Shown: piece after piece, positions 1-8,021 of the stretch | Position numbering within the stretch: position 1 is the stretch's first letter | Layout: each line of letters begins with the position of its first letter | DNA from: Propionivibrio sp. | GTDB taxonomy: Bacteria > Pseudomonadota > Gammaproteobacteria > Burkholderiales > Rhodocyclaceae | NCBI GenBank assembly: GCA_029975435.1 | Contig: JARKPC010000125.1 | Coordinates: forward strand, 1 to 39,531 | Direction of reading: 5' to 3' | DNA length: 39,531 nt | Made by a program: the position numbers and the translations under genes | The notes under the pieces: generated by a model | What the model was told of the DNA's origin: nothing | Seen by the model: the letters and a program-made list of their open reading frames with translations, nothing else | The model's database searches: none

Positions 1-165
1 TCGCCGGCCATGCAGTACTTCGTGTCGCGCCGTGCCGAGTGGGCGGCCGAAGACCGCTTCTGCTCGCCCGGCCCGCGCCAGCTGTGGGGCAGCGTGGCCA
101 ACCAGATGCCGATGAGCGTGGCCCTCAACTCCGGCGCCAAAGCGCTGATGTTCAGGATCGGTTGA
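1..165 (+). CDS. C-terminal end of an unrecognised protein (5' end outside window)
   Basis: An open frame enters from the left edge and stops with TGA at 163-165, giving the last 54 residues of a protein. The visible part has a Trp/Arg-rich stretch (RRAEWAAEDRF) and ends with VALNSGAKALMFRIG. I do not recognise the family and assign no function. A strong Rho-independent terminator begins 30 bases after the stop, which supports this being the true end of a plus-strand transcription unit. Codon use matches the GC-rich neighbours. The reading of the frame is secure; the identity is unknown. Confidence 0.6.
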   Translation, partial: SPAMQYFVSRRAEWAAEDRFCSPGPRQLWGSVANQMPMSVALNSGAKALMFRIG

Positions 166-195
166 TCCGTAGCAAGAAAGCCTTCTGAAGAGCCG

Positions 196-229
196 GGGCG
201 GCGCTGCAAAGCGCCGCCCTGGTTTTTTT
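196..229 (+). terminator. Rho-independent terminator
   Basis: A perfect 10-bp stem (GGGCGGCGCT, 196-205, with AGCGCCGCCC, 210-219) closes a 4-base GCAA loop. It is followed by TGG and a run of seven T (223-229). It ends the plus-strand gene that stops at 165. Confidence 0.92.
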
Positions 230-249
230 GTGAAGTGCATTCTGTCGCG

Positions 250-381
250 ATGGCGGCGGATGGGGCGGCCGGCGCGCTGTCGCCCGATGCCGGAGTAATC
301 CTGTTCTGCCGGGAGGACGTGCATGTGGCCGGCGACGCCGTCTATCTGCGCGTCGACCCGCGCGGCGTGCTGGTTCTTTGA
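250..381 (+). pseudogene. Remnant resembling the C-terminal tail of an ABC-transporter ATPase
   Basis: The frame from an ATG at 250 to TGA at 379-381 encodes 43 residues whose last part contains ILFCREDVHV and YLRVDPRGVLVL. This resembles the end of a TOBE-type regulatory domain of importer ATPases, where a strand with R-E/P-D-V is followed by a final V-L-V-L strand. Everything upstream that an ATPase needs (Walker A, signature, Walker B) is absent: the frame runs back into the terminator at 196-229. If the resemblance is real, this is a 3' fragment left by a deletion. It could also be a chance open frame. The next gene's ribosome-binding site (GGAG, 383-386) follows its stop directly, as expected if the two once formed an operon. 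Confidence 0.35.
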
Positions 382-391
382 TGGAGCCTCC

Positions 392-1119
392 ATGCTGATC
401 GCCCATCTTTCCGACCTGCACATCAAGCTGCCAGGCCGCCTCGCCTACAACAAGGTCGATACGGCGGCCATGCTCGCCGAGGCCGTGCGCCGGATCAACG
501 CGTTGGTCCCGCGCCCCGATCTGCTGCTCATCACCGGCGATCTCACCGAGATCGGCTCGCCGGAGGAATACGCCTGGCTGCGCGAGTTGCTGGCGCCAAT
601 GAAGATGCCGATGTTCGTCGTGCCCGGCAATCACGACGAACGCGAGGGCATGCGCGCCGCGTTTGCCGATGGTGGCTGTTTTCCGGAACACGGCTTCCTC
701 AACTTCGCCGTCGATTGCGGCGATCTGCGCCTGGTCGGCCTCGATACGCTGGTGCCCGGACAAGGCGGCGGTGCAGTGTGCGTGGAACGACTGGCCTGGC
801 TCGAAGATGCCCTGCGTGCCGCTCCCGATACGCCGACGTCCTCGCGCGGCATCCGCAGGTGCTGCGCATCCTGTGCGGACACCTGCACCGTTCCATCATC
901 ACCACCGTCGGCGGGCGCGTGGCGATGAGCTGCCCGAGTCCCGCGCACCAGGTCGTGCTCGATCTGCGCGACGATGCGCCGAGCCGGTTCATCATGGAAC
1001 CGCCCGGCTTCCTGCTGCACCGGTGGGCAGGCGGTATACTGACGTCCCACGCGGCAGTGATCGGCGATTTCGCCGGTCCTTTCCCCTTCTTCGACGCCGC
1101 GGGCTACCTCATCGATTGA
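392..1119 (+). pseudogene. CpdA-like metallophosphoesterase, disrupted by internal deletion/frameshift
   Basis: Translation from ATG 392 (GGAG 5-6 bases upstream) begins MLIAHLSDLHI and contains DLHI, GDLTE and GNHDE, the first metal-binding blocks of the calcineurin-like phosphoesterase family that includes 3',5'-cAMP phosphodiesterase CpdA. The frame is lost near 831-840. The remainder continues in another frame as DVLARHPQVLRILCGHLHRS and runs to a stop at 1117-1119, preserving the C-terminal GHLH block. Between APDTPT and DVLARHPQ the family has roughly 25 more residues including the HHPPF metal ligand block, and these are missing. So this is not a one-base slip but a deletion that also shifts frame. 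A product from the first frame would stop at 928 with an unrelated tail and lack two metal-binding blocks. The HAD gene starts 7 bases after the stop, so the two were probably co-transcribed. Confidence 0.82.
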
Positions 1120-1126
1120 TGCTTCA

Positions 1127-1792
1127 ATGAAACTCGTATTGTTCGACCTCGACCACACCCTGCTGGATGCGGATAGAAACCATCTCTGGATCGAATACCT
1201 GATGGCCGCCGGCCTGGCCGGCCCCGACGCGATGCAGCGGCAGATCGCCGACCATGCCCGCTACCTCGCCGGCCAGCTCGATATCGTCGGTTACATCGAA
1301 TTCCAGCTGTCCCTGCTTGCCGGCGTGTCCGTTTCTGAATGGCGTGCGCGCCGCGAAGAGTATCTGGCCTCCTGCGTTGCGCCGCGGATTTCCGCTGCGG
1401 CCCGCCAGGCCGTCGAGACGCATCGCGGCGCCGGCGACTGTCTGCTGGTGATCAGCGCCACGCACAGCTTTCTGGCCGAAGGGGTAGGCGGTTTGCTGGG
1501 GCTGGATGTGTTGGCCGCAGCGCCGGAAGTGCGCGACGACGCTTTCACCGGCCGTGTCGCAGGGGATATCTGCTACGCGGAGCGCAAGATGCTTTGCCTG
1601 CGGGCTTGGCTTGAAAGCGCCGGACGCGGGTTTGGCGATTTCTCGGCCACCGTCTTCTATTCGGATTCGATCAATGATTTGCCGCTGCTCGAATCCGTCG
1701 ATCAGCCAGTTGCCGTCAACCCCGATCCGCGCCTCGCCGCCGTCGCCGCCGAGCGCGGCTGGCCGCGGTTTGAGTGGCGGGCGGCGGCGTAA
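1127..1792 (+). CDS. HAD-superfamily hydrolase, subfamily IB (SerB-like phosphatase)
   Basis: This 221-residue protein has the HAD nucleophile motif FDLDHTLLD near the N-terminus (Asp7 and Asp9), a cap region, a motif II serine region (LLVISATHSF) and the motif III/IV block YSDSINDLPLL. These identify a cytosolic phosphomonoesterase of the IB group related to phosphoserine phosphatase, with the same length and order of motifs as the paralogue at 22197-22862. The substrate cannot be read from the sequence. The ATG lies 7 bases after the stop of the broken phosphoesterase gene and has no clear Shine-Dalgarno of its own, so translation probably depended on coupling to that gene. The deletion upstream may therefore reduce its expression. 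Confidence 0.85.
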   Translation: MKLVLFDLDHTLLDADRNHLWIEYLMAAGLAGPDAMQRQIADHARYLAGQLDIVGYIEFQLSLLAGVSVSEWRARREEYLASCVAPRISAAARQAVETHRGAGDCLLVISATHSFLAEGVGGLLGLDVLAAAPEVRDDAFTGRVAGDICYAERKMLCLRAWLESAGRGFGDFSATVFYSDSINDLPLLESVDQPVAVNPDPRLAAVAAERGWPRFEWRAAA

Positions 1793-1804
1793 GCCGCGGA
1801 CGTG

Positions 1805-2311
1805 TTACTTCACCCGGATCGTCACGCTCTTCGGTGCGCCCGGTGCGGCTTTTGGCAATTCGACGCGAAGCACGCCGTTCTTGTACGACGCGTTGGCCTT
1901 CTCTGCAAGGACAGGTACGTTGAGCGGGACGACGCGGCGAAAACTGCCGTAGGCGCACTGCATCACCCGCCAGCGGCCCTCCGTGCTTTCCCGCTCGAAG
2001 CGCTTTTCGCCCGAGATGATCAGTGCGTCGTCGCGCGCTTCGATGGCCATGTCCTGTTTGTCGAGGCCGGGAACCTCTAGCCGCACGACGACGCGCTTGT
2101 CGTCCTCGAAGACATCACCGCCGAGCATCGTCCAGCTGCGGCCGCGTACGAAGAAAATATCGTCCACATCGGATTTGGCCGGCAGCTCGGTCTTCTCGCC
2201 CGGGATGAACCGGGTCAACGCGCCTGATGCAGACTGCGTCAGATGTTTCCAGCCTTCGGCCAGATTGTCCAAAAGCGATCCAACACTGCCCTTGAACGAC
2301 TCCAGATTCAT
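1805..2311 (-). CDS. Small heat-shock protein, Hsp20/alpha-crystallin family (third of three)
   Basis: This 168-residue protein carries a full alpha-crystallin domain from about residue 70, starting with the strand VVVRLEVPGLDKQDMAIEA and ending with the family signature NGVLRVELPK, before a C-terminal KSVTIRVK tail. The N-terminal 60 residues are longer than in its two neighbours and contain aromatic residues of the kind used for substrate capture. Such proteins are ATP-independent holdases that bind unfolding proteins in the cytoplasm. The start at 2311 is chosen because AAGGAG lies 6 bases upstream and because translation further upstream would overlap the preceding hsp20 gene. It is the last gene of a leftward three-gene cluster and converges on the HAD gene. 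Confidence 0.9.
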   Translation of the reverse strand: MNLESFKGSVGSLLDNLAEGWKHLTQSASGALTRFIPGEKTELPAKSDVDDIFFVRGRSWTMLGGDVFEDDKRVVVRLEVPGLDKQDMAIEARDDALIISGEKRFERESTEGRWRVMQCAYGSFRRVVPLNVPVLAEKANASYKNGVLRVELPKAAPGAPKSVTIRVK

Positions 2312-2364
2312 GTCATTCTCCTTGCGCCGACACGGGAGCGCGCGGGGCGCTCCCGCCATTGGAC

Positions 2365-2745
2365 TCAAGCAACCTGAATCTCGATCCTGCGCGGCTGCGC
2401 GTGTTCGGCCTTGGGGATACGCAGCTTGAGCACGCCCTGGTTGAGTTCGGCGCTGACCCTGCTCGAATCGAGTTCCCGCGAGAGGGTGAACGCCCGGCGG
2501 TAACGGGGGAGGCTCACCTCGGCGTGACTGGATTCCATGCCCTCGGGCAAGTCCAGCGCCACTTCGCCTTCGATGGTCAGCGTGTCGGCTTCCACCTGCA
2601 GAGCGAGCTTGTCCTTCGGTACGCCCGGAAGGTCGGCATACAGGGTGATGCCACCGGCGTCCTCGATGACATCGGTTGGCGGCAGCAACGCCGCTTCGTC
2701 TCGGGATATCTCGGTAGCCTTGGTTACGGCGGGATTTTCGCTCAT
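2365..2745 (-). CDS. Small heat-shock protein, Hsp20/alpha-crystallin family (second of three)
   Basis: This 126-residue protein is short for the family because it has only about 30 residues before the alpha-crystallin domain. The domain begins DAGGITLYADLPGVPKDKLAL, has the central block LPRYRRAFTL, and ends with the signature NQGVLKLRIPK and a PRRIEIQVA tail. It probably acts as a cytoplasmic holdase chaperone, perhaps in mixed oligomers with the flanking paralogues. The start has an AGGAGG-type Shine-Dalgarno close upstream (GGAGGACACC before the ATG). It is separated by 17 bases from the first hsp20 gene and 53 from the third, consistent with one operon. Confidence 0.92.
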   Translation of the reverse strand: MSENPAVTKATEISRDEAALLPPTDVIEDAGGITLYADLPGVPKDKLALQVEADTLTIEGEVALDLPEGMESSHAEVSLPRYRRAFTLSRELDSSRVSAELNQGVLKLRIPKAEHAQPRRIEIQVA

Positions 2746-2762
2746 GGTGTCCTCCTGATTCC

Positions 2763-3194
2763 TTACTGAATGGTGATGCGCCGCGGTTGCGCTTCTTCCT
2801 TGCGCAGGATGCGTACATGCAGCACGCCGTCGCGGTACTTGGCTTCGATGGCGTTCGGGTCGACGTCGTCCGGCAATGACACAACGCGCCGGAAACGGCC
2901 GGCGAAACGCTCGTCGATGTGCAGGGTGGCCTTTTCGGGAACCGGGTCAACCTTCCGTTCGCCGGCGATGGTAAGCATCCCTTTTACCAGATGGACTTCC
3001 AGCGTCGCCGGGTCGATGCCGGGGGCGAAGGCATAGATGTCCACCGCCTGCGAACTGCCGCCGACATTTAGCGCCGGGAATCCGCGCGTCAAGCCGCGGA
3101 TATTCGGGTTCGGGTCGAATGGCTGCTGCATGCCGCGTTGCAGCCGGTCGAGCTCCGCGAACAGGTCGCGGGGGAACAGGGAACGGTAATACAT
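2763..3194 (-). CDS. Small heat-shock protein, Hsp20/alpha-crystallin family (first of three)
   Basis: This 143-residue protein starts MYYRSLFPRDLFAELDRLQRG, the N-terminus typical of proteobacterial Hsp20 proteins, and has the alpha-crystallin domain from about residue 45 (AVDIYAFAPGIDPATLEVHL), the block FAGRFRRVVSLPDDVD and the signature DGVLHVRILRKEE. The start at 3194 is preferred over the upstream in-frame start because AAAGGAG lies 6 bases before it and the extra N-terminal residues do not resemble the family. It leads the three-gene cluster and is preceded by a sigma-32-like promoter (3249-3276). Known family role: ATP-independent protection of unfolding proteins, with hand-over to DnaK. 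Confidence 0.92.
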   Translation of the reverse strand: MYYRSLFPRDLFAELDRLQRGMQQPFDPNPNIRGLTRGFPALNVGGSSQAVDIYAFAPGIDPATLEVHLVKGMLTIAGERKVDPVPEKATLHIDERFAGRFRRVVSLPDDVDPNAIEAKYRDGVLHVRILRKEEAQPRRITIQ

Positions 3195-3248
3195 GCATTT
3201 CTCCTTTCTTGGGTTGCGCGCGGCACTTCTGCCACGCTGGTATGCCCT

Positions 3249-3276
3249 AGTTAGGGTGCCTGCACGCAATTTCAAG
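3249..3276 (-). promoter_or_regulatory. Putative sigma-32 (heat-shock) promoter of the hsp20 cluster
   Basis: On the minus strand CTTGAAA (3270-3276) is followed after 13 bases by CCCTAACT (3249-3256). This resembles the sigma-32 consensus CTTGAAA, 11-16 bases, CCCCATNT; the -35 half is perfect and the -10 half keeps the CCC start. It lies 54 bases upstream of the first hsp20 start. The -10 half is also part of a small inverted repeat, CCCTA-GT-TAGGG (3245-3256), which may be chance. Confidence 0.5.
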
Positions 3277-3337
3277 GTCTTGATTTATATGGGATGAGCC
3301 TCAATATAATAAAGTTTGCTGTATTCCGAGCGTCTGG

Positions 3338-4804
3338 CTATCCGGCTGTCTTGCCATTCTGCTCCACAGCAGGCCAGCCACCGCCGAGCGCCTTGAACAT
3401 GTCGGCCAGCGCCGCCTTGCGTGCGCGTTCGCTGTCGATGCGCACGAGTTCGGCAGCGAGCAGGGTTCGCTCCACGTCGAGAACCTCAAGGTGGCTGGCG
3501 ATTCCTGCGTCGAAGCGCAGCCTCGCCTGCTTGAGCGCTTTGTCCAAGGCGGTGGCGCGGATAGTCTCAGCCTCCAGTATTTCGCGCGCGGCATCTTGTG
3601 CGGCAAGGGCATCGCGCACGTCTTTGAAGGCATTGGCGACTGCTTTCTGGTAACCGGCCAAGGCCTGGTCACGGACGGCTTCGGACGCTTCGACTCCTGC
3701 GGCGATACGCCCGGCGTTCCAGATCGGCTGGGTAATATTGGCGGCGAACAGGAAGGTGCCGGCCGGGCCGGTGAAAAGCTTGGAGAACGACGTGCTCTCG
3801 CTGCCGAGATAGCCGGTCAGGCCCAGCGAAGGAAAGTATTGCGCGCGTGCGGCACCGATACGCGCGTTGGCGGCGATCAACTGCTGTTCGGCTTCGCGCA
3901 GGTCCGGGCGGCGCAGCAGCAGGTCGGACGGCAGGCCGGCGGGGACGACCAGTTCTTGTAACGGAGGCGGGCTTCCTCGGCCCACTCCGTCTTCGATGAC
4001 CTGGCGCGGCGAACGACCAAGCAGAACGGTCAGCGCGCTTTCGTTGCGTTCCTGAGCCTGCCGCGAGGCCGCCACTTGACTGCGGGAAGCCGCCTGTTCG
4101 GCTACCGCCTGGTGCAGCACGAATTCCGAGAGCGTTCCGGCGTGATAACGGCGGGTGAACAACTCCAGCGATTCGGTGCGTGTCGTCAATAGCCGCTGCG
4201 TCACTTCGACCTGGGCATCGCTGGCAAGCAGGGCGAAATACTGCTGGGCCACCTGTGCGATTAGCGATAGGCGCACCGCCTCGCGCGCCGACTCGGCGGC
4301 GAACAGTTCCGCACGCGCCGCCTCGCTGGCGCGACTGTACTTGCCCCAGAGGTCGAGTTCATAGCTGACGTCGAGCGTGGCGATGTGATCGTTCTGGATG
4401 CGCGGCATCGAGCCGAGCGGGTAGGTTCCGAGTTCGGAACTCTTGGTGCGCTTGCCGGTGAATCCCGCCGAGACGGTCGGGTACAGATCGGCGTCGGTGG
4501 CCTTGGCGAGGGCACGCGCCTGCAGCACGCGTGCGGCGGCGATCTTGGCATCGGCATTGTGTTCGAGCGCCTCGTCGATGAGCCGGTCGAGCACCGGGTC
4601 GGCATACAGCGACCACCAGCGCTCGCTTGCCGTATCTGCCTTGCGCAGCGGTTGCGAGGGGGATCCTTGTGTCTTGGCGACCGGCCAGGCCGAGGATAGA
4701 TCGAACGCTGGCCGTTCGTAATCGGGGCCGACCGCGCAGCCTGCCAGAAACAGCGCCGAGAGAACAATCGGCAGACTGCGGCGGGTGAGTCGTTCTTGCA
4801 TCAT
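3338..4804 (-). CDS. RND efflux outer-membrane channel lipoprotein (OprM/NodT family)
   Basis: The protein has a lipoprotein signal peptide with lipobox LAGC followed by AVGPDYERP, the hallmark N-terminus of OprM/CusC/NodT channels. It then has two internally related halves of long coiled-coil helices, with RASEAARAELFAA and DLLLRRPDLREAEQQL marking the standard repeats. It forms the trimeric outer-membrane exit duct of the tripartite pump encoded just upstream. I place the start at 4804 (MMQERLTRR), which gives a normal 23-residue signal peptide and has GAGG 9 bases upstream. An alternative ATG at 4825 overlaps the pump stop codon (ATGAGTAA) and has GGAG 6 bases before it, and would add 7 residues. 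It is the last gene of the operon; no terminator is evident before the hsp20 cluster. Confidence 0.93.
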   Translation of the reverse strand: MMQERLTRRSLPIVLSALFLAGCAVGPDYERPAFDLSSAWPVAKTQGSPSQPLRKADTASERWWSLYADPVLDRLIDEALEHNADAKIAAARVLQARALAKATDADLYPTVSAGFTGKRTKSSELGTYPLGSMPRIQNDHIATLDVSYELDLWGKYSRASEAARAELFAAESAREAVRLSLIAQVAQQYFALLASDAQVEVTQRLLTTRTESLELFTRRYHAGTLSEFVLHQAVAEQAASRSQVAASRQAQERNESALTVLLGRSPRQVIEDGVGRGSPPPLQELVVPAGLPSDLLLRRPDLREAEQQLIAANARIGAARAQYFPSLGLTGYLGSESTSFSKLFTGPAGTFLFAANITQPIWNAGRIAAGVEASEAVRDQALAGYQKAVANAFKDVRDALAAQDAAREILEAETIRATALDKALKQARLRFDAGIASHLEVLDVERTLLAAELVRIDSERARKAALADMFKALGGGWPAVEQNGKTAG

Positions 4805-4817
4805 GGCGGAGATCCTC

Positions 4818-7800
4818 TTACTCATCGTCCTCTCCCGAGCGATCATCGCGCTGAATGCGCTTCAGGAGTTTTTCGTGGGCCCGGGCGTGCGTCTGCTTGA
4901 TTTCCTCGAACAACTCGCCGGTGGTGCGCGGTTCGCCCAACTTGCGATCGGAGATCAGTCGGTAAAATAGCGGCACGAAGAACACGGCGAGGAATGTCGC
5001 GGCCAGCATGCCGCCCATGACGCCGGTGCCGACCGCCTGCCGGGCGCCCGCCCCGGCGCCGTGCGAGATGGCCAGCGGCAGCACGCCGAGGATGAAAGCC
5101 AGCGAGGTCATCAGGATCGGGCGGAAGCGCAGTCGCGCCGCCTCGATGGCCGCCGCCGCCGCGGTCATGCCCTCGCCGTGCTTGTAAACGGCGTACTCGA
5201 CGATCAGGATGGCATTCTTGGCGGCCAAGCCGAGCAGGGTGACCAAGCCGATCTGAAAATACACGTCGTTGCTCATGCCGCGCAGCCAGACCGCGGCCAA
5301 CGCGCCGAAGGTGCCGAAGGGCAGGGCGAGCAGCACGGCCAGCGGCAGCGACCAGCGTTCGTACTGGGCGGCCAGTATCAGGAAGACCATGATTGCGCCG
5401 AGAATCAGTGCGTAGCTGGATGATCCGCTCGACTTCTTCTCCTGATACGAGGCGCCACCCCAGTCGTAACCGAAGTCGGACGGCAGCGTTTCCCGCGCGA
5501 TGCGCTCGACCTCGGTGATCACCTGGCCGGACGAGATGCCCGGCGCGCCTGAGCCGATGATCTTTACCGACGGCAAATTGTTGAAGCGCTCCAGCGTTTC
5601 AGGACCGGTCGTCTGGCGGATCTGTGCGAGCGCTGAGAGCGGCACCATCTGGCCGCGTTCGGAGCGCACGTAGATGCCGCCGATCTCGCCGGGACTGCTG
5701 CGGAATTTTGGCTCGGCCGACATCAGTACCTGCCAGGTGCGGCCGTACTTGTTGAAGTCGTTCACGTAGTAGGTACCGAGCGTGGCTCCCAGCGTGTCGA
5801 ACAGGCTGTCGATCGGCACGCCGAGCGTCTTGGCCTTCTCGCGGTCGACGTCGACGTCGAGCTGCGGCACATTGGAGCGCCACAGCGACGAGACCATGGC
5901 GAAGTTCTTGTCCTGCCGGAGCTTGCCTATGAACTCCTGGCTGACTTCGCCAAGCCTCTTGGCTCCGCCTTCGCCGCGGTTCTGCAGGTAGAACTCGAAG
6001 CCGCCGGAGTTGCCCATGCCGAAGATGGCTGGCGGGCCGAAAGCGAGGACCAGCGCTTCCTTGATGTGCGCCGTCTTCATGAACAGCTCGCCGACCAGCG
6101 CGTTGGCCGGAACCTGCCGCTCGTCCCAGTGCTTGAGGGTGACGAAGAAGGTTGCGGCGTTGTTCTTGAAGCTGCCGCCGATGAAGTCGAAACCGGTGAA
6201 CACGATGGTGTGGGCGACGTTCGGATTGCTGCGGATGATTTCGTCGACTTCCTTGACGATCCGGTCGGTGCGTTCGAGCGAGGCACCGTCGGGCAGGTAT
6301 ACGGCGCTGATGTAGTAGCCCTGGTCCTCGTCCGGCACGAGGCTCCCCGGCGTGTATTTCCACAGACCTGCGGTGATGACGACCATGCCTCCGAAAAGCA
6401 GGGCGCCGAGGGCGCCGCGCCGGATCAGCCAGGCCACGCCCGCCGTGTAGCGTCCGGTGACGCGCCCGAACCAGCCGTTGAAGGCTTCGAAAACGCGGTT
6501 GCTGACCTTGTGCTCGTGTTTCAGGATGAGCACGCACAGCGATGGGGTCAGCGTCAGTGCGACGACACCCGAAATGACCACGGCGATGGCGATGGTCACC
6601 GCGAACTGGCGGTAGAGTTCGCCGGTGAGTCCGCCGAGGAAGGCTATCGGCACGAACACTGCGCATAGTACCAGCACGATGGCGATGACCGGGCCGGTCA
6701 CCTCGCGCATGGCCTGAACGGCCGCGGCCTTTGCCGGAATCTGTTCCTCGTGCATGATGCGCTCGACGTTTTCCAGCACGACGATCGCATCGTCCACCAC
6801 GATGCCGATGGCCAGCACCATGCCGAACAGCGTCAGCGTGTTGATCGAATAGCCGAGCATCAGCAGGCCGGCGAAGGTGCCGATCAGCGACACCGGCACG
6901 GCCAGCGTCGGGATCAGTGTTGCTCGCCAGTTTTGCAGGAACAGATAGACGACGAGAAAGACGAGAACCATCGCCTCGCCGAGTGTCTTGACCACCTCGC
7001 GGATCGAGACCTGCACGAAGTCGGTGGTGTCGAAAGGAATCGTGTAGGTCAGTCCGTCCGGAAAGCGGGTCGAGAGCTCGGCAAGCGTCTTTTTCACCTC
7101 TTGGGCCGTGTCCAGGGCGTTGGCTCCCGGCTTGAGGAAGATGCCCATCAGCGTTGCCGGCTGGCCGTTGCGGCGGCCGATGAAATCGTAGTCCTTGGAA
7201 CCGAGTTCGACACGGGCCACGTCCCTCAGGCGGAGGACGGATCCCTCCGGTCCGGCGCGCACGATGATTTTTTCGAACTCTGCGACGTCGGCCAGACGGC
7301 CCTTGGTGTTGATGGTCAGGGACATTTCCTGGCCGGCGGCGGTCGGCGGCTGGCCGATGCGGCCCACCGCGTATTGGGCATTCTGCTCGACGATGGCGCG
7401 CACGATGTCCGACGTGGCGAGCTTCAGCTGAGCCAGGCGGTCAGGTTTGAGCCACACGCGCATGGCGTAGTCCTTGGCGCCGAAGATCTGCACGTTGGTG
7501 GTGCCGGGGACGCGCTTGAGCACGTCGAGAACGTTCAGCGTCACGTAGTTGCTGGTGTACAAATCGTCATAACGCCCGTCGGGCGATGAGAAGGCGAGTA
7601 CCTGCAGGAACGAGCTGGAATTCTTTTCGACCTGGATGCCTTGCCGGCGGACCTCCATCGGGAGACGCGCCTCGGCCTGCTTGACGCGGTTATTGACGTT
7701 GATCACTGCCTGATCGATGTTGGTGCCGATCTCGAACGTGACGTTGATCTCGACGCGTCCATTCGAGGCCGAGGTGGAGTTCATGTAGATCATGCCCTCG

Positions 7801-8018
7801 ACACCGTTGATCTGCGTTTCCAGTGGCGCGGCCACGGTCTTTTCCAACACGTCGGCCGACGCCCCGGGATATGTCGCGGCAACTATCACCTGCGGTGGCG
7901 CGATTTCGGGATATTGCGCGATGGGCAGGCTGCGCATCGACGCGAGCCCGGCAATCACGATGAAGACCGAGATCACCATGGCGAAGATCGGCCTGTCGAT
8001 GAAGAAACGGGAGAACAT
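4818..8018 (-). CDS. RND multidrug efflux pump, inner-membrane subunit (AcrB/MexB, HAE1 family)
   Basis: This 1066-residue protein has the length and layout of AcrB: a first membrane helix after MFSRFFIDRPIFA, a large periplasmic porter domain, a cluster of membrane helices, a second porter domain and a second helix cluster. The proton-relay aspartates are present in VLAIGIVVDDAIVVLEN (Asp409 and Asp410), and the relay lysine lies in GLAAKNAILIVEYA. It uses the proton gradient to expel hydrophobic or amphiphilic compounds through the OprM-type channel. The ATG is 3 bases after the adaptor stop, with GGAGG inside the end of the adaptor gene, so translation is coupled. The C-terminal tail is long and charged (about 45 residues after the last helix), a common variable feature. 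Confidence 0.96.
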   Translation of the reverse strand: MFSRFFIDRPIFAMVISVFIVIAGLASMRSLPIAQYPEIAPPQVIVAATYPGASADVLEKTVAAPLETQINGVEGMIYMNSTSASNGRVEINVTFEIGTNIDQAVINVNNRVKQAEARLPMEVRRQGIQVEKNSSSFLQVLAFSSPDGRYDDLYTSNYVTLNVLDVLKRVPGTTNVQIFGAKDYAMRVWLKPDRLAQLKLATSDIVRAIVEQNAQYAVGRIGQPPTAAGQEMSLTINTKGRLADVAEFEKIIVRAGPEGSVLRLRDVARVELGSKDYDFIGRRNGQPATLMGIFLKPGANALDTAQEVKKTLAELSTRFPDGLTYTIPFDTTDFVQVSIREVVKTLGEAMVLVFLVVYLFLQNWRATLIPTLAVPVSLIGTFAGLLMLGYSINTLTLFGMVLAIGIVVDDAIVVLENVERIMHEEQIPAKAAAVQAMREVTGPVIAIVLVLCAVFVPIAFLGGLTGELYRQFAVTIAIAVVISGVVALTLTPSLCVLILKHEHKVSNRVFEAFNGWFGRVTGRYTAGVAWLIRRGALGALLFGGMVVITAGLWKYTPGSLVPDEDQGYYISAVYLPDGASLERTDRIVKEVDEIIRSNPNVAHTIVFTGFDFIGGSFKNNAATFFVTLKHWDERQVPANALVGELFMKTAHIKEALVLAFGPPAIFGMGNSGGFEFYLQNRGEGGAKRLGEVSQEFIGKLRQDKNFAMVSSLWRSNVPQLDVDVDREKAKTLGVPIDSLFDTLGATLGTYYVNDFNKYGRTWQVLMSAEPKFRSSPGEIGGIYVRSERGQMVPLSALAQIRQTTGPETLERFNNLPSVKIIGSGAPGISSGQVITEVERIARETLPSDFGYDWGGASYQEKKSSGSSSYALILGAIMVFLILAAQYERWSLPLAVLLALPFGTFGALAAVWLRGMSNDVYFQIGLVTLLGLAAKNAILIVEYAVYKHGEGMTAAAAAIEAARLRFRPILMTSLAFILGVLPLAISHGAGAGARQAVGTGVMGGMLAATFLAVFFVPLFYRLISDRKLGEPRTTGELFEEIKQTHARAHEKLLKRIQRDDRSGEDDE

Positions 8019-8021
8019 CGG

